Below are positions 31,548 through 45,000 of a stretch of DNA of 64,000 bases, one piece after another (the first letter of the stretch is position 1; each line of letters begins with the position of its first letter). Position numbers and translations under genes: made by a program. The stretch spans positions 587,522 to 651,521 of the forward strand of contig NW_006921545.1 in the NCBI RefSeq assembly GCF_000340215.1, given 5' to 3'. The notes under the pieces were generated by a model, which did not search any database, had not been told where the DNA came from, and saw nothing but the letters and a program-made list of their open reading frames with translations. This DNA is from Pseudocercospora fijiensis CIRAD86 (Eukaryota; Ascomycota; Dothideomycetes; Mycosphaerellales; Mycosphaerellaceae).

Positions 31548-34010
31548 TAAGCTTAATTAACGAGGAGGTTAGTAGCCTTATCCTATATAGCTTTCTCCTA
31601 ATCGCGTAGATATTCCTTAAGCTCCTCCTTACTAAAATAGAGGATTTGTTTAACTTTATTCTAAACAATATAACTTAACTAAGGAATTCTACCGACTAGG
31701 GTATTAGAAATGTAACTAAGGCCTTCGACTAAAATAGCCGTAGGGAAAGCGAATAGTACGAAGGAGTTTAAGCCTAGAATAGCGGTTAGATTACGGTACG
31801 CCTTAGCAACCTAAGAGACTATTAAGTTCTCGTAGCCCTTAACCTTAGTACTATTAATAACGCGAGAGTAGCCTAGCTCGATTAATATACGGTCGCTCTT
31901 AGCCTTTAGATTACTATATAGAAGGTATAGTATCTAAATAGAGACTTCGTATTCCTTTAGAGGGTTAAGGATCTACTTAGCTTCCTTACCTTCGTTAGGC
32001 TAACTATTAAATATATATTCGAGGTCGTCGACGGTAAGGTACTTATTAGTAAGCTTACCGATCTTGTTTAGTAGAATTAGCCTACGGCCTTTAAGCTTCT
32101 TAATCTAGTTCGTAAAGACCTCTAGTTTATATATACACTCGATAATAGTTAAGTAGCTAGTTTTATCTTTAGATATAAAACGAACCTTAATACGTAGATA
32201 GCTAGTACCTTCGCTAGCTACGAGCTTAACTATATCTTATCCGAAACGAGAAGTCTCCTTAGTAGGGTAGTTCTTATAACTACCTTCGCCTAGCTTAAAG
32301 AACTTAGTAGGCTTAGGGACGGAGATAAGCTCGTATATATAATTAGGTCGAAGGGTAACGGCTAAGAGCTATAAGGTAGGATACTAACGGACGATTTAGT
32401 TGCTTATACTATAAGTTTAAAGGGCATTACGGCCTTCCTACTTAGACTTAGGCAGCTTACGTATATACTAAAAGTATATTCGAAACTCCTTCTATACTAG
32501 GTCGATAATAAGAGAAAGGTATACTCTACGAGGGGATTATATCTTACCGAAGACTTAAGAGAAGACAGTATTACTAGTCTAACGAAAGCGATCGAAGGAG
32601 GTACCTTAGCCGAGAATACTAGCTACTAATTTGCTTTAATAATTAGTCGGCGTAGGATCGCGAGTAATAGTACTAGTATAGTTAAATACGTAGAGTCCTA
32701 GGGAGGTCGGGGCGGTAGTAGGACGTTTAGGAAACTAGTTAGTATAATTAGCCTTAAGGGTAGTAAAGGCATCCTAATTAGTAATCTTACGCCTAATCTT
32801 TAATAGGCGGCCGATAAGAACATTCGTCTTAGCTCTAGTATAGAGATAATAGACCTTAGCGGCCTTCTTAATATAGCTAGTATATATAGTAAACGGCTCT
32901 TCGCCTAGCTTACTAAGGTCGTCGAGCTATTAATAGATAGATAGGGGGGTAGGAGCCTTACCTATATCGGCCTTAGGAGCTATATCGATCTTAGTAATAA
33001 GATATATAATAGAGTTGCCCTTATAAGAACTATAAATGTTCCTAGTTAATAGTATCGGTAAGAGGCCTCTATACCTACGCTTACTAAAAGAGCCTTTAGA
33101 GGAGATAGAATCTTCTAGTAGCGTATCTAGTATATTAATATCTAAGTTACTATAGTTAGTACTAGAAGGCGTACTAGACTTCTTAGTAGCCTTGCGGAGT
33201 GCCTAGCGAGCGTATAGTGCCTTCTAACGCGCTGCTTTAGCCTTAGCGTACTCTTCTTTAACTTCTTAAGGGACCTTACGGTTATAAGTCGAGCGACGGT
33301 CTTAAGCCTATATCTCTATAGCGAGCGCAAGACTAGTAGCTATATTAGCCTCTATTTCTAGGCGAAGAACCTTACGTTTAATAACATTAACGATAGGAGC
33401 CTCTTAACCTTTAATAATAAAGCCTACACTATTAATACGATAGCCCTTCTCTTTTAGTAGATCTTTAGTAGACTAGGCGTTAAGATTTACCTTAGTAATA
33501 ATATCCTTATACCTCTTCTAGTAGGCTATCGTAAAGTCGTTAAGTATAAAGGACAAGTTAAGTAACTACTTGCCCTACTTCTTACTAGTAGTAGATATCC
33601 GATAGATTATAGTATAGGAAAGGTACTCGGCTCTATCGCGACGGACTAGATACTTGTTAGCGAACGAAGCGACCTGCTTAGCACGCTCTTATCTATCGTA
33701 GGCGAAGTTAATAAGGCTCTTAGGAAGACTACTTAGGCCTCCCTACTAGTCGAAGGCCTAATCGAGGGTCTTAAAGCGTAAGCGAATCTAGGTACCGGCT
33801 ATCTCGAGGCTATAGACAATAGGAAAGGCTTATTAAAGCTCTATATCCTAAAGAACGTTACGCTTAAAGTTGCGCTTACCGATAGACTAGCGTAAGTTGT
33901 TTATACTATACGCTACTAAGATAGTAGCCTTCTTAATATTTCTATTAATAACGCGTAGTAGGATACGAGTATAAGAAGGGTTATATTAGTAGGTAGATAG
34001 GGTAGTAGTA

Positions 34011-35399
34011 GGTATAAGTAGTATTCGATAGAGATCTAGGAGGAGAAGGAGGAAGGTAGGCTAGTTAGCCTAACGCTAAGCGCTAAGCCCTGCCTAAGGC
34101 ACTAGGACCCTAGCTTTACTCGAGCCGGTTATATACTAGTTACGTATAGCCTCTAATATACGCTTCCCTTCTAAAGGCCGCGCCCTCGTAGCCTATCTAT
34201 ATTCTAACCTTAACCTCTATTACCGCTAACTTAGTAGATTAACTAAGCTGTCTAGCCGCGCTAAATTAAACGCTTAACTACCCGATTATATAACTATACT
34301 AAACCTTACCTTATAATATAATGTCTAACTCTAACTACGCTACCCTTATATATAATAAAGTAATATATATCTACGAGAATTAAGGGCTATCGACTAATTA
34401 CAATACGGGCGCGTCTTCCCTACTATAATAGGTAGGCGTACGAGGTATTATAGCACTGCCTCCGTTCTAAGTAATATTATTCGAGTTCTTTACGTCTACT
34501 CTTAAAAGACCTAGAAATGTCCGCTTCCGAGGGATTGTTCTTATTATTACGAGGGCTATTATTATTCGTAGTTTCGCTAGCCCTAATTAGTTAGGTTTAG
34601 TAGCCTTTAATTATTAATCTTATTTTCAAAAACACAGTTCGTCTAGTTTCTATAGGTAAAGGCTATTATAAGTATAATAGTTAAGGTTTGCCTCGCTTAA
34701 AGGGTCGGAAAGATCGAGGAGTAACCTATTATCCGCAAGATTAACCCCGGCTAGCTTACCTCTATATTTTTGCCCTTGCTTAGCCTATTAGTAGCTTAAT
34801 CTTTTTAAGCCCTAAGCCCTTCGAACGGCTTAATCTTTTAATTTAGTTAAGGTAGTGCGTTCTAGCTTTAGGCCGTAGTATAGGTAAGGTTGTTCTTATA
34901 GGTATAGTAATAATAGTAGGTAATATTAACAATAGCGGCGCTAGCCGTCTTAGCGCCAACTTTACCCTATTCCTAATTTCCTTCTTCGACTAGTAATATA
35001 CCTAGTAATACTATTACTAATATAGCCGCGCCGTCTCCCGGCATATTACTAGCTCGTACTACGGCGCTATTATTATTATTATTACTACTATACGCGCGCG
35101 CGCCGTCCCCGCCGATCGCCTAGGCCTTAGGGCCTCGATAAGGAGTAGGAATAAGAGAGGGCCTGAAAGTTAAAAGGAGGGCTCTATAGGTACGCCGGTA
35201 GAGAGGTAGGTTCCTTAAAAGAGTAGGCGATTAGTCGGCGCCTATTAATAACCGGTACGCGTTTACTATCGTAGTATAGTCTCGTTGTCCTTACTAACAA
35301 TTGCTTACTTCTAATTAGTTGCCTTAATAGCACCCCGGGGGTAGTATTAGTCCTAGGTCTCTCTAGCGGCATTATAGGCCCTTAGCCTTTTTCTTGTTT
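34011..35399. other. Intergenic RIP-affected sequence
   Basis: No recognisable protein. Contains a CpG-rich stretch with repeated CG at 35093-35104, an interrupted ATT trinucleotide run at about 35071-35085, and the palindrome at 35324-35351. Lies between the chromovirus relic and the unidentified relic on its left; may hold the latter's 5' part (minus-strand residues such as SFKSRRKELE near 34490). Confidence 0.4.
35324..35351. repeat. GGG/CCC-core palindrome, copy 2
   Basis: TTAATAGCACCCCGGGGG plus complementary arm, just downstream of the chromodomain relic. Confidence 0.7.
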
Positions 35400-37930
35400 C
35401 TTATATTAGTCTAATACTCGTCTAATAACTTAGCTATATCCTTAAAGGAGCCTTTAGCTTCCTACGAGTCCTATTTAGGTAAATAGCCTTGCTATCTTAG
35501 TAGGTACTCCTTCTTGCCTTATCTAGTCCGATATTTTAGTATTCGTTCGACCGACTATAGCTCTTTACTATTAGCTAAGACTTCTTCTAACTTAGTAGGC
35601 GCTTTATCGCCTTCGCGCTAGTAATATAGCTTAAAGAGGGACACGTAGAAGGTATTGTGGATAGTATTATAAGGAGGAAGCTACAATTAGTAGGCCTATA
35701 TACCCTTAGCCTCTCGAATACGGAATAGGCTAATATATCTTAGCGCGAGCTTAGGCCTTGTTTTGCTATTAGGTAATAGGTATTTGCGGATACGGAGGTT
35801 CTTTGTACTAAGTATAACTATATCGCCTTACTTAAAGGTTATTAATATATAGCGCTTATCGTAGTAGGTCTTTTAGTACTCTTAAGCCTTTGTTAGCTTC
35901 TTAGCTATCTTAGTATAGATTTCTCGTATCTTTTAGACACGTTCTATTGCCGCTAGTATCTCTAGTACTTAACGCGCTTCCCTTTCCTTATACTCGGCCT
36001 CGAGCGAGGTAAATAGACCTTATAGTAAGGTAGCGTTTTAGCCTATTATAGCTATATATAGTAAAACCTTACTTAATAAGCACATACCGTTACCACATAC
36101 GAACTCTATAGGCTATAGGAGGCCAACCTAATCCTCGGGGTTCTTATTAATATAGCTACGTAGGTACTGCTATAGGGTAGTATTCTGCCTCTCTATTTAA
36201 CCGTTAGTCTATAGATAGAAGGCTATTTACAGCCGATGCTTTAGTCTTAGCTATAGGTATATCTCGCTCTAACAGCACGATATCGGTATCGATCCACGAC
36301 TAGATACCACCCCCTTAGGGGTTCCCTAATAGGTACAGAAGATATTGTTCTATAGCGCTTTACCTATATTAATATTAGTCTAATCTTTCCGCGCCGGGAT
36401 ATATCGAGCGCCTTTAGTAAATCGATCTACTATAATAAGGATAGCATTATATATATCCTTGCTACCCCTACGCTTAGTAGGAGGAAGGCCTATAATAAAG
36501 TCTATTATAAGCTCTACGAATAGCTTCCTAGGAACAGGAAGTAAAGACAACTCGCTAAATAGTAAGTGCTTTAGTGCTTTAATACGCTAGTATACTACGT
36601 AGGTCTATATATATTCTTTTATATACTACTTACTATTTAGCTAGTAGTATATACGCGATAGTAGCTCGTACGAACTCTCTATACTGTAGTAACTAGCAAG
36701 CTTACTATTATAGTGTCGCTTTAAAAGCTCTTATCTAATCGATTGTTTAGCGGGGATATAGTATCTGCCCTTAAACTTTAAGTAACCCTTATTGTCGATC
36801 GACTAGTTACTCTTACTAGATCGAATCGTTCGCCTACTTATAAGCTTATTAATACGTTCGATAGCAAAGGCGTCCCTCCGCTAGGCCCGTAATAGCTTAT
36901 CCACAAACGATTAACTATCCCTATTTGTAAGGTTATTTAATAGTACTCTTGCTATTAAACGAGGTACGTATTATGTATGTCTAATAGCACTCGTAGCCGG
37001 AACTGCTATAACCTCTTCTATAGTGCTATTACTATATAGGCTATTACTATAGATAGCTATATCTTTAATCGAGTTATTATAGCTCGAGCGATCTACGTCC
37101 TTTCTAACGCGTACTAGAAGAACGAGAACTCCGCTATAGTATTTGTTACTACTACGGAGTCCGGAAGTCCGCTTATCCTACGCTTACTTATTAATAATAC
37201 AGGCTATAGCAATCTTATACTATAGGGTTAGAAACAATAAATTAATATACTAAGCCTCGCTATCGTAATTAGGTCGCCTCGATAGGGTATTAGTAGGGTT
37301 ACTTACGCCTAGCCGATATAATATATTAAGATCGAACCCGGCGAGGTAGACGGCCTATCTAGCCTATCGAGCTATAACCCTTATAACCTTAGTAATACTA
37401 CGTAGGTTATTATAGTCTATATAGACCTAAATTGTATGCTAAGTACTATCGAGATAGTAACCCTAATACTTAAAGGCTTCTACGATTACTAAGAGCTCTT
37501 ACTCGTAGGTCTCGTATCGACGTTCTATATCGATTATCTTTCGTAAAAAGAAGGCAATCGGATACTAGTAATTGTTATTATCCAATTGCTATAATATAAT
37601 AGCCGATATAGCGAACTGTAAAGCGTTAGTCTTAATACGGATCTACTTGCTTAGTATAAAATAGTGTAATAAAGGGACTTTAGTAAAGCGTTACTTTAAA
37701 CCTTTAAAAGCGGCTTGTGTTTTGTTAGTCTATTTGAATTCTCTAGAAGGGTTTGCCTTAGTCTTAGTAAGCTTAGTTAATAGTATTACATACCTCGAAT
37801 AGCCCTTAATAAAGCGGCGGTAAAAGTTAGCAAAACCTAGGAATAATTAAAGCTCCTTAATACTATAGTACTACCGTTATAGATATAGCATTACCTTTTA
37901 TATTAGTAAGTACGTAAATATAGTCCGTAC
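35400..37930 (-). pseudogene. Gypsy chromovirus pol relic (RT end, RNase H, integrase, chromodomain)
   Basis: Minus-strand Ty3-type pol, truncated at its 5' side inside the reverse transcriptase (FLGFANFYRRFIKGYS near 37830). RNase H reads NALQFAISAI near 37620, PIAFFLRKIIDIERRYE near 37550 and VYIDYNNL near 37420. NTLSRRPNY near 37270 marks the RNase H/integrase linker. Integrase follows at about 37200-35800, and a chromodomain at 35450-35580 (SVERILKYRTR, KKEYLLR, YLPK). Chromodomains target new insertions to H3K9-methylated chromatin. RIP stops throughout; gag and LTRs not found. Confidence 0.85.
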
Positions 37931-38469
37931 GTTTACCTTCTTCCTTCTTCTAGATACTAAGCTTAATAGCCTAAGGTCCCTATTCTTAGAGGCTATAGGC
38001 CTAGGTTACTATATCTATCTAAGCGCTAGGAAGGGAGAGGGTACCTCCCTTTCCTAGTATCCTATATAACTAATACTAATTAAGGTAGGAATAGTCTCCT
38101 CTAGCGGAGTATCTTATTATCGTTGCTACCTAAGGGTAGTTACTAGAGTCTAAGAAACTAGAGGGAAATAGTCCTAGAAGGGTAGGGGGTTAGGTTAGGC
38201 TAGCTTCCTAATACTATCCCCGGGATATTATTAGGAAGTTATACCTCGTATAGTTCTTTCTAAGGAAGAAGCAAAAGGAAAAAAGTTATAGTAATATTAA
38301 TTATAGATAATAAGCAAAGTAAAAGCAAAAGGTAAAAGGTAATAACTAATAGTATTAATATTAGTAGGAATAGATAATAGGTAAGGACTAAAGCTATAGG
38401 GCGGCGCACTATATTAATAGCGCGGAGAATAGTTAATAAGAGCAAGGAAAGATAACGTAGTAAAGGTAG
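37931..38469. other. Degenerate sequence between two Gypsy relics
   Basis: Holds the palindrome at 38204-38238 and a low-complexity purine-rich stretch at 38260-38445 whose antisense open frame is only Leu/Ile-rich composition. Nothing else recognised. Confidence 0.4.
38204..38238. repeat. GGG/CCC-core palindrome, copy 3
   Basis: CTTCCTAATACTATCCCC with a complementary arm ending ATTATTAGGAAG; the longest arms of the seven. Confidence 0.7.
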
Positions 38470-41400
38470 AGGTAGGGAAGAATAAGCAATTATTTAGTCT
38501 TAGGGTCGGGGTCGTCTAATATCTATAATTCTAGGCGGTCTTCGTCGCTAGACTAGTTAAGCTCCTTAGAGTTAGAGTTAGATAGCTAGAAGTCTAGTTT
38601 ACTATTAGAATTAATATCGGAAATGCTCTATACGTAATTAACCCGTATATAACCCTCCCTTTGTTTATAAGTTATTCCTAAAAGCTTACTAAGACGTATC
38701 TAGGGGTACGTATAGTTCTTAGGCAAAATAGGATCTATAATAGCGGTAGGATCCTCCTTACGGTAGGCATCTAAGGTCGGTAGAGAGTCTATAGAGGCAC
38801 TAACCTCCTCCTCGGTTAGAGGAAGGCAGGTAGGTTCTCTTAATTTAACGATCTTCTTTAGATTAGCCCGAGGGTATATATGCTTTAAGGTAGCACTATT
38901 AAGTTACTAAAGAAGGTATATAGAACTATCGTAAAGGACCTCCTTTACTCTATAAGGGCCTTTCTATTTAAAGGCTAGCTTATAGGAGTAACTATATTCT
39001 AGCTCGGACTAGTAGAGGAGAACTATATCGCTAACCTTTAGAGGTTCCTAATTAATAGCATTATAGTTATCGAAATACTACTTAGCCTCTTTACAAAGGC
39101 GACGTTATCGAGTAAGTCCCTCTTAGGAAGTAGTAGTTATCTCCTTAAGAGCCTTAGTATATAGGGCAAGAAGATCTACTCTAGTATAAATAGATCCCTA
39201 GTCGTAAACGCTATACGTATAATAGGACAACTTAATTAGAAGAATAGCCTCCCTTCTAATTATAAGTTCCGCTAGTATAAGTCTAGTCGTATCGATAATA
39301 GTCGTTTAGTCTGCATAGAGAAGGGCTAAGATATAGGTAGAGATAGTAACTAACCTATCCTTACTATTAGTTAACTTAGATAGGATATTAATTAAAGATA
39401 GATAGCCGCGCTTAACGATAGTATTAGATTAGGCATAGTACGAGGAGATACGAACGTTCTTCGCCCCGTACGAAGTAAGTAGCGCTTAAACTTCTTTAGC
39501 TATATTAGTCGTAGCGTTATCTAAGATAATTTTATAAGGCGAGCCCTATCGGTAGAATAGGTCCTTAAATAGGAAGGTAGCTATATTATAGGCATTAATA
39601 GCACTATAGCCCTTATAGTAATAATAGGCCTCCGGCTATCGAGAAAGACTCTCTCGAATAATATATAAGCTATTATTATAGCTAAGATAGACCCTATTAC
39701 CGTACTATTATTCCCTAACTAATTAGGTAGTAGGGATACGTAGGTCGCCTAGTCGACGGTAGCTATTCCTAAGATTGCACTTAGGATAGCTCTTATAGTA
39801 GCAAGAGACATTAGCCTATATACTATCCTACTAGTAGCGCCGACGAAGGACGTCGAAGGTACCCTCTACTACCTAGTAGCTAAGCTCGTCGTAGACAGTA
39901 TAAAGGATTTCCTATCGAGCTATAGGATTATTAATAATATACTAGAGAGATATATTAATTATAGCTTATTACTAAAGGATACGATCCTTAATAAGGAACC
40001 TCCGAGATTAGCGAATAATACGACGGTATTAACTCTTAAATAGAGTAGGTACTTTCTTCGTATAAGTTAGGAAGTAGGCGATATAATAGGAGTCGTTAGA
40101 ATAGACCCTATTAAGAATATTATCCCTATCTAGTTTATCCGCCTTAGTATTAGCCTAGTTATTATTAGTAAAAGGGTCTTCTTTAGGCTTATCCTTAGGT
40201 TAGTTACTAGGTTAGTTATCGGGTTAGTTATCGGTAGTAGACTTAGTAATTGCTAGTATAGTATTAATATAGAAGGTAGTAAAGAAGGTACGGTTAATAA
40301 CCGCGTCGATTCTCTTCTTCTATTATCTCGGCGATATCCTCCTCTATAGTAGGCCTCCTAGAAAGGCTATCCGGTCTAGTATACTTCTTCCTAGGTATAT
40401 AGAAGACGTCGAAGTTAAATAAATAGATCTAGGCAACCTACCGAGCTATCGTAGAGTTAGGTAGGTCGGAGGCTATATAGTTAAGCTAATAGACTAGTAT
40501 CTAAGTATCGACCTCTAAGTAAAAGAATACTCTAAAGAGCTAAGGTCGAAACTTCTTAAGAGCCTTATAGACCCTAAGGCACTCCCGCTTACTAGTATTA
40601 TATCGGGCCTCGATCGGTTTCTATAGACCTAAGTCGTACCGGATAGGGTAACGTAAAGATAGCTCCTTACGATTATACTATATTAGTATCTCGCTATAGC
40701 CTTCCCCCCTCGAGTCGATAGTAATAACTAGTAACCCTATGCCCTCTAAGTAGTTAATAGATATAAGTATAGGTACGCTAACGAGTGCCTTAGTTACCGT
40801 ATCCTTACCTACCTAGTATACGGAGGCCTATTCGAACTTAGTATCCTTTTTAAGTAAGGCGTATAAGGGCTTATATACTAATATAAAGTTCTCGACCTAG
40901 ATACGGAAGTAGGAGACTACTCTAAGCTAGATTCGGATATCCTTCTAATAGGTAGGATCCGGCTAGAATACTATCTTTAGGACCTATACGTTATTAGGAT
41001 AGCGGCCGTTTTTATCGGTTACAAACCCGATAATTTTTATTCGTTTATGTGGGAGCTAAAGCTTCTCTCTATATACTGTTAGATTAGCTCGCTCTAGGTC
41101 GTAGAGGATTCTATCGAGGTTCTAGATATATTCGAGAAAGAACCTCCGGATACTAGGCTCTACTTCTTTATTATTATATCTAGTTTTAGGGCCCTTAATG
41201 CCGATATCGTCTAGGAAAGGCATCGCTATATAGGAGATATAGGCCGCGTAGACCCAGTTTACAATACGAACGAACCAGGCTACTAAGTTAGTTGCCCCTT
41301 AGGGAAGGGTAGTTTATCGGTATAGCCTAAGAGGCGTTTCGAAGCTAGTAAGGTCTTAACTATTAGAGTAGAGAGGAATCTAGTTATAGCCCGAGAACAC

Positions 41401-43650
41401 ATTAACTAGTAAGGCTACTATATAATTAGGAAAGGCTTTTAAGAACCCACCAGTCTCCGGGGGAAGGTTAGTATCTCTAATCGTAACTATATTAAACTTT
41501 TAAGTAGCGTTAATTAGCCGGTACTTCTTTAGCTCCCTAGGAGCTATCTTCTTTTAAACTAGGAAGTATAGATTGCGATACGAGGTATTAGAAGGCTCTA
41601 GTATACCGGCCTTTATACGCTGTCGTATCATATCCTTAACTATATATTATAGGCTTAGGTTTAGCTTAAACCCTAGATAGGCCTAAGGCTTATATTCGAT
41701 CGTTCGGATCTTCTATAGAGGCGTAACCTCCGGGTTAATTCTGCCTAGATAAGTAAAGTTATATACTAATACGGCTTCGCGGTTATATAGAAGCTCGTAT
41801 AGTAGGTTAGGCTTACGACCCGAAAGCTCTATACTAGGTTTAATCTTCGTAAGCCTCTCCTCCGTTAGCCTCGACCCTCTAGAGATATTAGAGAACTTTT
41901 TCGTAATATATCTTTAGTTATATAGACTATCCCTAGGTATTAATATCGCTTCCTAGTTAAGGCACTTCTATCGCTAGTCGGGATTCCCGCTAGGATTAGA
42001 CCTATCGGTAATATATACGCTACCCTTTATAGGCTTAATTTTATTAGCTACCCTCTTATATAGGCTATATATAGTAATCGCTCGTAGAACCCGAGTTCTC
42101 TCTCTTTGTCGCTAGGCCTAGAGATTAGCGTAACAAAACAGCGCGTAAACTTCTTTAGAAGTCTCCTTAAGTCGGTAGGTATATAGCTAGTAGTCCTAAT
42201 TTATAATACCGGCGAAAACGTTAGATTCGTAATAATACCCCCGGGGTAGTATTAGACTCGCGCTCTAATTAGTTAGTTCGGATTCGGGTAGATCCGGCGA
42301 CGATATATATAATAGCATTATTACCGAGACTTGTATACTAGGTAGTCGTTATATTGTTATACTCGCTATCGCCTCGAGTATTCGTCTTCTTAGTATATAA
42401 CCTAGAAACTTGCCTTAACGTACGGATCGGCGTACTTTTAGATATAACCTATTTAAGCTATACTAACTTATAGCGCAGATTGTTAGTCTTATAACCGCGC
42501 CCTATTATTTTCTAAAGCCCGATATAAGGCAGCTAGAATGTCCTCGTAGGTCCTATAGCTAGTATTGCCGATATAACTAGTAAATACAACCCTACTATCC
42601 TTCTAGTTAGCGATAGTTCCCTCCTAGAAGCTATCGTCGTAGTTACGCTAGACGCCTCGGACTATACGAGACTATAGTCGACCTAGGATAATTAGTATAT
42701 TTAGGTCTACGGCAATCTAGAAGGTAAAGGAAAAGCATATACCGAAGGCGTCTACTATAATATTATAGTAGGTACCTACTAGCGTAACCTCCCTATTTAC
42801 TCCCTATATACCGAGGGAGACGTCTCTATTTATTAGTAGTTTAAGCTATTTAGCCTAGCGCTTACTTATAATAAGTAACTCCGAACTATTATTAAGTATT
42901 GCTAGCGCCTTCTAACTATAGCTCCCGATAGTAACCTAAATATAGATATCGGGAACGACGGCGAAGGAACGGGTAACTACGGAAAGGTCTATATTATTAG
43001 GGATAGAGTAAATCTCCTTAGGTCGAGGAGGTACCGCTCGATCGATTTACTAGCTTATAAATCGGATAGCCTTAACTAAGACTAAAACTAAAATAGGTTC
43101 CGAGGTACTATTATTACCCTAGCCTATCTCCTTAACTCCCTCTTCGTTAGTATTATCGATATTCTCCTAGTTCTTAAAGATTACCGACTCGTCTTCTACT
43201 AACTCTATACTACCTAAAAATTTAGGGAGGAACTATAGGGAGGAGATATTAATATAGTCCCTATTTTCTTCGAAGGGCGGCGAGGACTTTTATAAAGGTA
43301 GTATCGTTAGGGATTCGGCTCTAGAATAGGTTAGTAGGCAGACCGTATACTAGTAGCTCTCCTACAGATACGTTAGACTTAAGGTCTAGGAACTATAAAG
43401 CCTAGAAGAGAGCGTTTACCTTTATATCTAAGGAGTCCGTAGGACTAGTACTATACTTCTTTATATACCTATTAAAGCGAAAGCTCCTAGGATCGGCTAA
43501 CTTCCGCTTATAGGCTAGTAGATTAGCTAGGCCTAGGGTACTACTAATATCGGTAGTATTATCCTTTATATCGATTTCTAGAGTCTCGGGGATAACTAGG
43601 CTTCCTATAGATATAGTGCTAGCTCGGGCAGTTTAGTCTCTAGCTATCTA
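38470..43650 (-). pseudogene. Gypsy E protease-RT-RNase H-integrase relic
   Basis: Minus-strand pol. RT: YRNLYFLV and PRELKKYRLINA near 41560, and the catalytic box F-L-D-D at 41205-41216, which is intact. RNase H and linker: YNTSKRECLRVYKALKKFRPQ near 40570 and SRRPTIEEDIAE near 40350. Integrase: GSPYKIILDNATTN near 39530 and the VLLYQSELEYSYKLAFK-type C-terminal part near 39000. RIP stops at Gln/Trp. Same family and colinear with Gypsy F. Confidence 0.88.
42228..42255. repeat. GGG/CCC-core palindrome, copy 4 (Gypsy E, protease/RT)
   Basis: CGTAATAATACCCCCGGGG plus complementary arm, at the position equivalent to 63060-63087 in Gypsy F. Confidence 0.75.
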
Positions 43651-43658
43651 GAGAGTCT
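43645..43658. repeat. LINE D target-site duplication, left
   Basis: TATCTAGAGAGTCT, repeated at 48549-48562. The undisturbed site exists once in Gypsy F at 61619-61632 (reverse complement). Confidence 0.92.
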
Positions 43659-43682
43659 ATTATAGTAATATAATAATTGGCA

Positions 43683-45000
43683 ATAGTAGCGAACAATTAG
43701 AGACGAAGGGAAGACAGTTAAGAAGGAAGGGAGAACGAATAGAAAGCACTATATACTAGGGCAGAGGAGGTGCTAAAGGCGGAAGATAGAAGAACCCCTA
43801 AGAGGGCATACAGGATAATAATCTTAGAACTCCTTAGAGGACTAAAAGCAATCTACAGCTAGGCAAGCTACGTAATTACAAAGGTAACTGATATAGTCGT
43901 AGCAAAGATTACGAAGAAACAATAGGAGACAAGCCTAAACTACCGTACCTAGGTAGTAGTAGCTAGTTAGGAGGCGCTAAAACCCCCGAGGACAGTAGTT
44001 AGAGTCTACATTACGGACCTATAGGAGCAAAAGGAAATCTAAGGACTTATAGGGAAAGAGATTATAGAAAGAATTGTAGTTAAAGAGGTAATTAGGGCTA
44101 GGAACGAAGGTAAAGGGGTAATCAAGCTATTTATAGCATAAGAGCAGGATAAAAAGAAGCTAGAAACACAAAAAGAATAGACAACTAAGATAGGGAAAAC
44201 AGCAAAGGTCTCCTAATAGCAATTCATAATTATAGCCTATAGTATAATAAGAAGCTTTAAGGAAGAATAGGATATTAAGAGCCTATAGAGACAAAACCAA
44301 GCTACATGCCTAGGCCTAAAGATTACAAAAGTAGTATAGATTAAAAGGAAAATCGAAGAGACTAAGAAGCAGTCTTCCCTAATTATCTAGGTAGGGAGTA
44401 TAGAGCAAGCCAATATAGTACTAGACTAGGGGCTATTCTAGGACTTTAAAAGATTAGAAACAGAGATATACAGAAGCAACTATAGGATAATGCAGTGCTT
44501 CAAATATTAATACTATAGACACTTAGTAGCTAAGTGTACAAAGACAACTAATACCTACTCCTATTATATAGGGGATTACTAGGTCAAAGAATACAAAGCA
44601 TACAAGGGAGAAGCAAGATATACATGCTGCACTAAAAGACACCCCTCTTAGGCGAAGGAATGCCTAGTAAGAATATAGGCAGCTAGGAAGGTAAAGGAAG
44701 CTAGAATTAATATACTAAAAAGATATACAACAAGCTAGGGCAGCTAGGTGTAGAAGCAACCTAGCTAAGTGCTATAAAAGAGGTCTAGACAAGATAATAG
44801 GTTTATATTTAGGGCCTTACTAGTATAAGAGAGTCACTAGCAACTAGGGAGACTAAGATACCTTAATATTGCAGGAAAGGAAGCAGGGCAGATAAAGCTT
44901 AGTTAAATGTTAGTCTAAAGTAAGGGAAGACTAAAGGAAAACTCACGGGGAAATAATATAGATAAAACCTAATAAACATTGCAACATTACTAAACATTAT
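43683..45000 (+). pseudogene. LINE D ORF1 relic, start codon lost
   Basis: The first codons read ATA GTA GCG where copy C has ATG GCA GCG; both changes are RIP-type. The zinc-knuckle region lies near 44490-44620, with QCFKY in place of QCFKC. Otherwise as copy C ORF1. Confidence 0.8.

Larger units (their letters stand above)
30903..34010 (-). pseudogene. Large unidentified coding relic, split by a MITE
   Basis: Minus-strand frame of roughly 900 codons with stops only at Gln/Trp-like positions. Recognisable ordered stretches include YSINNLR-x-SIGKRNFKRN near 33900, INFAYDR near 33700, LKEYEVSI near 31950 and ILGLNSFVLFAFPTAILVEG near 31760. A 378-bp MITE with its 8-bp duplication sits at 31154-31547; omitting it and one duplication rejoins the frame. 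It ends near 30903, beside a palindrome at 30957-30987 and an LTR. I do not recognise a domain; a Gag-like or env-like retroelement protein is possible. Confidence 0.5.

Noticed and set aside
38260..38445. Leu/Ile-rich minus-strand frame resembling a membrane protein
   Set aside because: Reflects an A/G-rich low-complexity tract read in antisense; no conserved features.
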